Below, in pieces: positions 41,408-46,574 of a DNA stretch of 46,574 bases (position 1 is the stretch's first letter; every line of letters starts with the position of its first letter). Origin of the DNA: an uncultured Roseburia sp. (lineage in GTDB: Bacteria > Bacillota_A > Clostridia > Lachnospirales > Lachnospiraceae). Below the pieces are notes generated by a model. The model saw only the letters and a list, made by a program, of their open reading frames with translations. It was not told the origin of the DNA and did not search any database. The DNA lies in assembly GCA_900753715.1 (NCBI GenBank), contig CAAEAE010000002.1, positions 1 to 46,574 on the forward strand, given 5' to 3'. Made by a program: the position numbers and the translations under genes.

Positions 41408-42764
41408 CGGGATGCCCGTCTGGTTTGATGGAAAAAGCATCAACGAAGCCCTGTTTTGTGATGAGTTCTTGCAGGCACACAAGATCATCTTCACAAACGG
41501 GGCTTTTTTTACGCCCGAAGGTCGGGTGACTGACGAACTGCCCCTGCGGGGAGAGATTTTTGAGGAGCTGAAAAGCTGTGCGGTCAGCAATATTCCCCGC
41601 AAAATCAGCAACATTGTGGAGCTGATGAAGCTGGCAGCACTGGTGGAGGATTTTCCCCCGGAGCCGGATCGGATTCATCTCTCCAATGGGACGCTTTTTC
41701 TGGATGGAACTTTTGCGAAAGGAAAGCCGAAAATCGTCCGCAACCGGTTCCCCGTGTCCTACAACCCCAACGCTCCAAAACCTGTTCTCTGGCTGAAATT
41801 TCTGGATGGCCTGCTCTATCCGGAGGACATCTCCACCTTGCAGGAATATATCGGCTACTGCCTGATTCCCAGCAACAAGGGACAGCGGATGATGGTGATT
41901 AAAGGCAACGGCGGCGAAGGAAAGTCGCAGATCGGCGCTGTGCTGGGAACCATGTTCGGCTCGAATATGAAGGATGGCAGCATAGGGAAAATATCCGAGA
42001 ACCGCTTTGCCCGTGCGGATTTGGAACACATCCTCCTGTGCGTGGATGACGATATGCGGATGGAAGCCCTGCGTCAGACCAACTATGTAAAGTCCATCGT
42101 CACTGCCCAGGGCAAGATGGATTTGGAGCGCAAGGGCAAGCAGAGCTATCAGGGATGGATGTGCGCCCGACTGCTGGCTTTTTCCAACGGGGATTTGCAG
42201 GCACTGTTTGACCGGAGCGACGGATTTTACCGCCGCCAGCTGGTGCTGACCACGAAAGAAAAACCGGCTGGCCGTGTGGATGATCCTGACCTCGCCGAGA
42301 AGATGAAATCCGAGGTGGAGGGCATTCTATTGTGGGCTTTTGAGGGATTGCAGCGGCTGGCCACCAACAATTTCAAGTTTACCGAGAGCCAGCGCACAAA
42401 AGACAATCGGGAGGCTGTCAAACGAGATAACAACAATATCTTTGATTTTCTGGATTCTGACGGGTATATTCGCCGGAAAGCCGATATGTCTGCCAGCTCC
42501 AAAGAGCTATATGAGGCATATCAGATTTACTGCACCGAAAATAATCTGCCCGCCCTAAAACCCCGCAGTTTCAGCGAAGCCCTGATTGCCTGCCAGAGCC
42601 GCTACAATCTGGAATACTGCAACAATGTGACCAATGCTGCCGGACGGCGAGTGCGTGGCTTCCTGGGAATCGAGGTACTGGTGAGAAACAATATATCGGT
42701 GTTTTCCGGTGATTCGATGCGTACGTACGTACCGGAAGATGTGCCGGAAGAATGGCGGCGCTAA
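41385..42764 (+). CDS. P4-family phage/plasmid primase-helicase (SF3)
   Basis: The 459-residue protein has a D5-type N-terminal domain and an SF3 helicase with Walker A GNGGEGKS (174-181), Walker B near LLCVDDDMR and a sensor AFSNGD. After this it has a short winged C-terminal domain (SSKELYEAYQIYC). It would unwind the element origin. The ATG at 41385 has AAAGGAGG 9 nt upstream. Its 3' end overlaps the first GTAC repeat (42721-42732). Confidence 0.88.
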   Translation: MKNKAQLDGMPVWFDGKSINEALFCDEFLQAHKIIFTNGAFFTPEGRVTDELPLRGEIFEELKSCAVSNIPRKISNIVELMKLAALVEDFPPEPDRIHLSNGTLFLDGTFAKGKPKIVRNRFPVSYNPNAPKPVLWLKFLDGLLYPEDISTLQEYIGYCLIPSNKGQRMMVIKGNGGEGKSQIGAVLGTMFGSNMKDGSIGKISENRFARADLEHILLCVDDDMRMEALRQTNYVKSIVTAQGKMDLERKGKQSYQGWMCARLLAFSNGDLQALFDRSDGFYRRQLVLTTKEKPAGRVDDPDLAEKMKSEVEGILLWAFEGLQRLATNNFKFTESQRTKDNREAVKRDNNNIFDFLDSDGYIRRKADMSASSKELYEAYQIYCTENNLPALKPRSFSEALIACQSRYNLEYCNNVTNAAGRRVRGFLGIEVLVRNNISVFSGDSMRTYVPEDVPEEWRR

Positions 42765-42794
42765 CACTGGGAATCGGACGCTGTACGTACGTAC
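42721..42794. repeat. GTACGTACGTAC repeat pair
   Basis: The palindromic 12-mer GTACGTACGTAC occurs exactly at 42721-42732, within the last codons of the primase-helicase, and at 42783-42794, 62 bp later. This is a possible binding site for an element replication or regulatory protein. Confidence 0.55.
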
Positions 42795-43169
42795 ACTTTG
42801 ATTGACCGTTGTTCTCTCTTTTATAGCAATTCAGCGGTTGTATATCAAAAATCACTGGCAAAATCGGAGGTGCAAATCAAGGCTAGTGAGAATCGAAAAG
42901 TATTTGACGATTGGCAGAAATTATTTTACGAAACCGTGCTTCTCGAACCAGCGAACCGGGTGCATGGAATCATGGGAAAACGCACGGTTTCGAGCCAAGT
43001 CACACGGAACGGGAAAGTCGGAAGGTGCGGATGATGGACAGGACATCGCACCAGCAATTCTGAACGGATTTGGTAACAAGAGAATTTTTCACGACACGGC
43101 GAAGCGGCTATGCCTGAGGGCGTACCGGCTTCGCTTTTTTATCAAGTAAATGTAGGAGGATTTTTGATT
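42765..43169. other. Non-coding structured interval before the relaxase operon
   Basis: Apart from a weak TTG-started frame I see no gene. It contains the second GTAC repeat, an 11-bp inverted repeat CGAAACCGTGC (42929-42939) / GCACGGTTTCG (42982-42992) and the terminator-like hairpin at 43099-43141. It is a candidate site for a small RNA, a replication origin or leader regulation. Confidence 0.5.
43099..43141 (+). terminator. Rho-independent terminator
   Basis: GCGAAGC (43099-43105) pairs with GCTTCGC (43128-43134), followed by six T. It lies 29 nt before the next gene. Confidence 0.75.
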
Positions 43170-43388
43170 ATGACGGTACGCAACGAGATTAAGGCGCAGA
43201 TCGTCCGAGCGGGATACACAATGCAAGAGGTAGTTGACCTACTCCATGAGGAATACGACTGGTCGGACAGTGTTTCCAACCTGTCGGCCAAGCTCCAGCG
43301 TGAATCTATTCGCTACAAGGAGGTTGTGGAGCTGGCCGATGTGCTGGGCTACGACCTGATCTGGCAGAAACGGAGGGACAGAGTATGA
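43170..43388 (+). CDS. Small helix-turn-helix protein of mobilizable elements
   Basis: The 72-residue protein (MTVRNEIKAQIVRAGYTMQE, then DWSDSVSNLSAKLQRESIRY and VVELADVLGYDLIW) has the length and helix pattern of a small XRE-like/DUF6471-like DNA-binding protein found upstream of clostridial MOBV relaxases. It may be a relaxosome accessory protein or repressor. AGGAGG lies 11 nt before ATG 43170. It overlaps the relaxase start by ATGA. Confidence 0.7.
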   Translation: MTVRNEIKAQIVRAGYTMQEVVDLLHEEYDWSDSVSNLSAKLQRESIRYKEVVELADVLGYDLIWQKRRDRV

Positions 43389-44371
43389 GCAAGCCGCAGT
43401 ATGCCATTCTCCGCTTTGCCAAGTACAAGGGGCCGGAGATTGGGAATATTGAAGCCCACAACGAGCGAACCAAAGAGAAATACGCCAGCAATCCCGATGT
43501 GGACATCAGCAGGAGCAAGTACAATTTCCATCTGATCGAGCCGGAACGAAAATATCGTGCGGAGGCAGAGCGGCAGATCAAAAAAGCCGGTTGCCGTACC
43601 CGGTCAGACAGTGTTCGAGTCGTGGAAGCCCTGGTAACTGCCACACCGGAGTTCTTTCAGGGAAAGAAGAAATCTGAAATCAGAGCCTATTTTCAAGAGG
43701 CGCTGGCCTTTCTCCAGCAAAACCAAGACCCCAAAACAATCATATCCGCTGTGGTGCATATGGACGAGAAAACGCCCCATATGCACCTTTCTTTTGTCCC
43801 GCTGACTGCGGATGGCAGGCTCAGCGCCAAGGAGATCGTAGGAAACAAGAAAAAGCTGATCCAGTGGCAGGACAAGTTCTGGGAATACATGGTGCTCAAA
43901 TACCCGGACCTGGAGCGTGGGGAAAGCGCCAGCCAGACCGGACGTGACCATATCCCGCCCAGAGTGTTCAAAGAGATGACCCGACTGACCAAGCAAAAGG
44001 CCAAACTGGAGGAACTGCTGTCCGGTATCGGAGCCTTTAACGCCAAAAGCAGAGCTACCGAGATTTCGGCCCTGCTGGATAAGTATATCCCTGCGGTAGA
44101 GCAGATGCACAGCACTTTGAAGAAGTATCAGGTGGCATTTACGGAAACCTCCGTAGAGAACAAAAAGCTGAAACAGGAGAATGCTCTGCTGGAGCAGTCT
44201 CTGAAAAAAGCAACCCAGGAAAGCACTTTGAAGCAGCTGGCCGATGCCAAGCTGCGGCGGGACTATGCTGACGCTGTTGCTGTGTTGGATCGCATTCCCA
44301 AGGAAGTGCTGGATGCGTATGCCTGTGGCGGTCACAGGAGAAAGGAGCGGCCTATTGAGCAAAATCTATGA
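43385..44371 (+). CDS. mobV: MOBV-family relaxase (Mob/Pre)
   Basis: The 328-residue relaxase nicks oriT and starts single-strand transfer. It shows HNER with catalytic His25, aligned with His22 of MobM of pMV158 by memory, and the metal-binding motif HMDEKTPHMHL (125-135, H125, H132, H134). The C-terminal third is helical with a coiled coil (residues about 205-290). Its oriT is predicted at 38629-38660. The gene overlaps both neighbours, so it is in an operon with the small HTH gene. No coupling protein is present. Confidence 0.92.
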   Translation: MSKPQYAILRFAKYKGPEIGNIEAHNERTKEKYASNPDVDISRSKYNFHLIEPERKYRAEAERQIKKAGCRTRSDSVRVVEALVTATPEFFQGKKKSEIRAYFQEALAFLQQNQDPKTIISAVVHMDEKTPHMHLSFVPLTADGRLSAKEIVGNKKKLIQWQDKFWEYMVLKYPDLERGESASQTGRDHIPPRVFKEMTRLTKQKAKLEELLSGIGAFNAKSRATEISALLDKYIPAVEQMHSTLKKYQVAFTETSVENKKLKQENALLEQSLKKATQESTLKQLADAKLRRDYADAVAVLDRIPKEVLDAYACGGHRRKERPIEQNL

Positions 44372-44537
44372 TGATCCGAAATATAATGCGGCTTTTGACC
44401 GCTGTATTGATGTAATGACAAAATTGATGCTGAAATATGGAAATCAAGTCTTAGAGCGGCACCAGATGGCTGCTCCTGTTTCTTTGCAGGAACAGCCAGG
44501 CACGGAGCAAAGCAGCTCTTTTGCCGACGCTGCTTAA
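44355..44537 (+). CDS. Small hypothetical protein after the relaxase, 60 aa
   Basis: A TTG start at 44355 is supported by AAAGGAG 7 nt upstream and overlaps the relaxase stop. The product begins MSKIYDDPKYNAAFDRCIDV and continues as a helical MTKLMLKYGNQVLERH; no family known. It is probably co-transcribed with the relaxase. It ends just before the palindrome at 44552. Confidence 0.55.
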   Translation: MSKIYDDPKYNAAFDRCIDVMTKLMLKYGNQVLERHQMAAPVSLQEQPGTEQSSSFADAA

Positions 44538-44551
44538 AAGTTTACAATTTA

Positions 44552-44606
44552 CACGTTGTGTAATTATTAAGCCGATGCTATAATAATTACGCAACGTGTG
44601 TTTTTT
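44552..44606 (+). promoter_or_regulatory. Long palindrome combining promoter, operator and terminator
   Basis: CACGTTGTGTAATTATTA (44552-44569) and TAATAATTACGCAACGTG (44581-44598) form 18-bp arms with one mismatch. TTGTGT (44556-44561) and TATAAT (44579-44584), 17 nt apart, make a promoter inside it, and TGTTTTTTT after the right arm makes the hairpin a terminator for the relaxase operon. Confidence 0.7.
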
Positions 44607-44625
44607 TGTTTATGGAGATGGTGCG

Positions 44626-44868
44626 ATGGACTGCAAAACCAAAATAAAAGAACTGCGGGAAATGACCGGTATGAACCGTAAGGACTTTTGTAAATTCTTT
44701 CATATCCCCTATCGGACGGTAACGGAATGGGAACTGGATAACCGCCATGCGCCAGAATATGTCCTGCGTCTTTTGGAGTATTACATCCGCAATGAGGGAT
44801 TGATAAAATCATCGGCTGAACAGAAACATGCCGGAGAAAGGAGTTCCAGCCATGAAAAGACGGACTAA
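44626..44868 (+). CDS. Small helix-turn-helix regulator
   Basis: The 80-residue protein (MDCKTKIKELREMTGMNRKD, then FCKFFHIPYRTVTEWELDNR) is an XRE-like HTH protein with an unusual C-terminal helix (YVLRLLEYYIRNEGL). It sits directly downstream of the palindrome at 44552-44598, so it probably binds it and represses its own promoter and the recombinase. ATG 44626 is preferred (GGAGATGG site). It overlaps the recombinase start by 17 nt. Confidence 0.7.
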   Translation: MDCKTKIKELREMTGMNRKDFCKFFHIPYRTVTEWELDNRHAPEYVLRLLEYYIRNEGLIKSSAEQKHAGERSSSHEKTD

Positions 44869-46525
44869 GTGCTATATTTACACAAGAGTTTCCACCTCCA
44901 TGCAGGTGGATGGATACAGTCTGGACGCCCAGAAGGATAAGCTACGGAAGTATGCTGAGTATGAAGATATGACCATTGTCGGAGAGTATTCTGACGAGGG
45001 CTTCTCCGGCAAGAACATCCAGGGGCGGCTGGAGTTCCAGCGGATGCTGAGTGACATCCAACAGGGCAAGGACGATATTTCGTTTGTACTGGTGTTCAAA
45101 CTCTCCCGCTTTGGAAGAAATGCGGCGGATGTTCTCAATTCCTTACAGCTGATGCAGGACTTTGGTGTCAACCTGATTTGTGTGGAGGATGGCATTGATT
45201 CTTCCAAAGATTCCGGCAAGCTGATGATCTCCGTCCTTTCTGCTGTGGCGGAAATTGAACGTGAAAACATTCGGACGCAGACAATGGCAGGTCGTGAGCA
45301 GAAAGCCCGTGAGGGAAAATGGAACGGCGGATTTGCCCCGTATGGCTACAAATTAGTGGATGGCAAATTGGAAATTGCCGAAGATGAAGTGGAAGTGGTA
45401 CGGCTTATTTACGACAGATATATCCATACCAACGATGGGATCAACGGTGTAGCAAAGTATTTGAATGACCACGGATACAAAAAGAAAATCCGTCAGAATG
45501 GTACTATCCCTGGTTTTTCTTCCAATTTTGTGAAAGATATTCTGGACAATCCTGTTTACATGGGGAAGATCGCCTACGGCAGACGCAGAACGGAAAAAAA
45601 GCTGGGAACAAGAAACGAGATGCACGTGGTCGAGCAAGACGAGTTCCCAATCTACGATGGCCAGCATGAGGCAATTATTTCGGAAGAAGATTGGAACCTG
45701 GCACAGGATAAACGGAAGGCCAACGCCTTTAGGAGAGAAAAAGTAATTGACCCGGAGCACGCACATATATTGTCTGGTATCCTAAAATGCCCTTGCTGCG
45801 GTAAAAGCCTTTATGGAAATATGGCCAAGGCACACAGCAAGGATAAGAAAACCCGCTATTACTATTACTGCAAAAATACGTTGGGCGCAACCGGGCACAA
45901 ATGCACCTTCCGTGTGAACATTGAGCAGACGGAGATGAACCGCATGGTTGCGGCAATCATTTCGGCTATGGTCAATGACCCGCAATTTTCAAAGGCAATC
46001 AAAGAGAAAATAGGGACATCCGTTGATACCGAGGATTTGGAAAAGCAGCTTTCTACACTCCAGGCACAGCTTCGTCAGACCTTGGGCATTAAAGCAAGGC
46101 TGGAGCGTCAGATGGACACGCTGGATATTAACGATCCCTATTTTGATAGAAAAATTTTGGATTTGCAGCGGCGATATGACGAACAGTATGGTAGAATAGA
46201 AGAAATCGAGACACAGATAGATGAAGTAAAAAGCCAGATTCAGAGTATCCGTCAGGAGAAAATCTCCGGCGAAAATATTTACCAACTTCTGCTGGCCTTC
46301 GATGAAGTATACGGTGCTGCCACGGAAATCGAGCAAAAAGAGTTTATGAGAGCGTTCATTGAACGAATTGACCTGTATCCAGAAAAGCAGAAAGACGGAA
46401 ACTGGATTAGGAACATGGTGTTCAATTTCCCGGTTCCTGTGAATGGGCAGGAAGTGAAAGAGTTGCCCTTGGAATCTGGGACAACGCTCGAGTCGGTAGT
46501 TCTGATGCAGTATTGTGGAAAATAA
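44852..46525 (+). CDS. Large serine recombinase (TnpX/TndX type)
   Basis: The 557-residue enzyme excises and integrates the element. The N-terminal catalytic domain has the nucleophile Ser14 (YTRVSTSMQ) and the SRFGRNAADV arginine motif. It is followed by the recombinase domain (WNGGFAPYGYKL), a zinc ribbon (LKCPCCGKSLYGN with later YYYCKN and HKCTF) and a coiled coil near residues 390-480. The ATG at 44852 has AAAGGAG 8 nt upstream. The excisionase-like gene at 40368 is the likely direction factor. Confidence 0.9.
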   Translation: MKRRTKCYIYTRVSTSMQVDGYSLDAQKDKLRKYAEYEDMTIVGEYSDEGFSGKNIQGRLEFQRMLSDIQQGKDDISFVLVFKLSRFGRNAADVLNSLQLMQDFGVNLICVEDGIDSSKDSGKLMISVLSAVAEIERENIRTQTMAGREQKAREGKWNGGFAPYGYKLVDGKLEIAEDEVEVVRLIYDRYIHTNDGINGVAKYLNDHGYKKKIRQNGTIPGFSSNFVKDILDNPVYMGKIAYGRRRTEKKLGTRNEMHVVEQDEFPIYDGQHEAIISEEDWNLAQDKRKANAFRREKVIDPEHAHILSGILKCPCCGKSLYGNMAKAHSKDKKTRYYYYCKNTLGATGHKCTFRVNIEQTEMNRMVAAIISAMVNDPQFSKAIKEKIGTSVDTEDLEKQLSTLQAQLRQTLGIKARLERQMDTLDINDPYFDRKILDLQRRYDEQYGRIEEIETQIDEVKSQIQSIRQEKISGENIYQLLLAFDEVYGAATEIEQKEFMRAFIERIDLYPEKQKDGNWIRNMVFNFPVPVNGQEVKELPLESGTTLESVVLMQYCGK

Positions 46526-46544
46526 GAAAAATAGGCATGTTATA

Positions 46545-46563
46545 CCACAAGATGTTGTGGTTT
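46545..46563 (+). terminator. Small hairpin after the recombinase
   Basis: CCACAA (46545-46550), GATG loop and TTGTGG (46555-46560), followed by TTT. It may end the recombinase transcript or lie within the attachment site. Confidence 0.45.
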
Positions 46564-46566
46564 GAG
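46561..46566 (+). other. Possible attR core
   Basis: TTTGAG repeats the hexamer at 33024-33029. The window ends eight bases later, so the flanking chromosome cannot be judged. Confidence 0.28.
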
Positions 46567-46574
46567 GGCAAAAA

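Larger units (their letters stand above)
33030..46566. mobile_element. Integrative mobilizable element with defence-like cargo
   Basis: The region holds a large serine recombinase at the right end, a MOBV relaxase, an oriT, a P4-type primase-helicase, an excisionase-like gene and a regulatory pair. A three-gene nuclease-methyltransferase operon lies at the left. There is no type IV secretion gene, so mobilization must rely on a helper. It begins at the 3' end of intact rlmD. Base composition differs: the backbone from about 38.6 kb is GC-richer than the chromosome, and the cargo is AT-richer, so the cargo was probably added to the backbone. Boundaries are inferred. Confidence 0.6.

Noticed and set aside
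42798..43034. TTG-started 78-residue frame between the primase and the relaxase operon
   Set aside because: No ribosome site and an inverted repeat lies inside; composition unlike neighbours. Left as non-coding.
1..46574. CRISPR array
   Set aside because: No regularly spaced repeats of 25-40 bp on either strand; the only tandem repeat is the 21-bp coding one in the transpeptidase.

Overview
The window looks like chromosome from a Gram-positive gut anaerobe of the Lachnospiraceae (Clostridia). Evidence: AGGAGG-type ribosome sites, TTGACA/TATAAT promoters, DUF1836 and YerC/YecD regulators, class II galT, an Fe-S aldo-keto reductase, and an acetolactate synthase with a cysteine-rich insertion. 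The family call is inference from gene content; the species is not resolved.

Region by region. (1) 1-1660 is the end of a mobile element: a cut-off gene, a DUF6882-like gene, then about 590 nt of non-coding DNA with several hairpins and a MOBV-type oriT on the minus strand. (2) 1660-7420 is an accessory stretch of small or decaying genes: a two-TM protein with frameshifted remains, a membrane-anchored ECF-type sigma factor, a lipoprotein, an ATC-hydrolase-like protein, a truncated NTF2-like gene and an ArsC/Spx-like protein. (3) 7420-33028 is ordinary chromosome: tRNA-Gly, folA, an AEC permease, ilvB-ilvN, a methyltransferase, hslO, nadE, an Fe-S aldo-keto reductase, PAP2, an L,D-transpeptidase, galK-galT, two PLP aminotransferases (one hisC-like), a CPBP protease, YerC, DUF1836, pcrA and rlmD. 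(4) 33030-46566 is probably one integrative mobilizable element (IME) inserted at the 3' end of rlmD.

The proposed IME has two parts. The cargo (33164-38328, minus strand) is a compact three-gene operon: a single-chain nuclease/N6-adenine methyltransferase resembling a type ISP/IIG enzyme but without the helicase, a DUF6414-like protein, and a Clp-type AAA+ ATPase. I do not recognise this combination as a named defence system, and it is the best candidate for a novel system here. The backbone (38620-46525) carries an oriT with a TAGTGTG/TTATAC nic site, its own sigma factor, an XRE regulator, an excisionase-like protein, a CHC2 zinc-finger primase protein, a P4-type primase-helicase, a MOBV relaxase (HNER and HxDExxPHxH motifs) and a large serine recombinase. 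A hexamer TTTGAG occurs at the rlmD stop codon and again just past the recombinase, a weak hint of the two attachment sites.

The functions fit together as excision by the serine recombinase with its excisionase, replication or maintenance by the primase pair, mobilization by the relaxase at the oriT using a helper element's conjugation machinery, and protection of the host by the cargo. The two oriT sites, one at each end of the window, share the same nic motif and hairpin design, so two related MOBV elements appear to have visited this chromosomal region.
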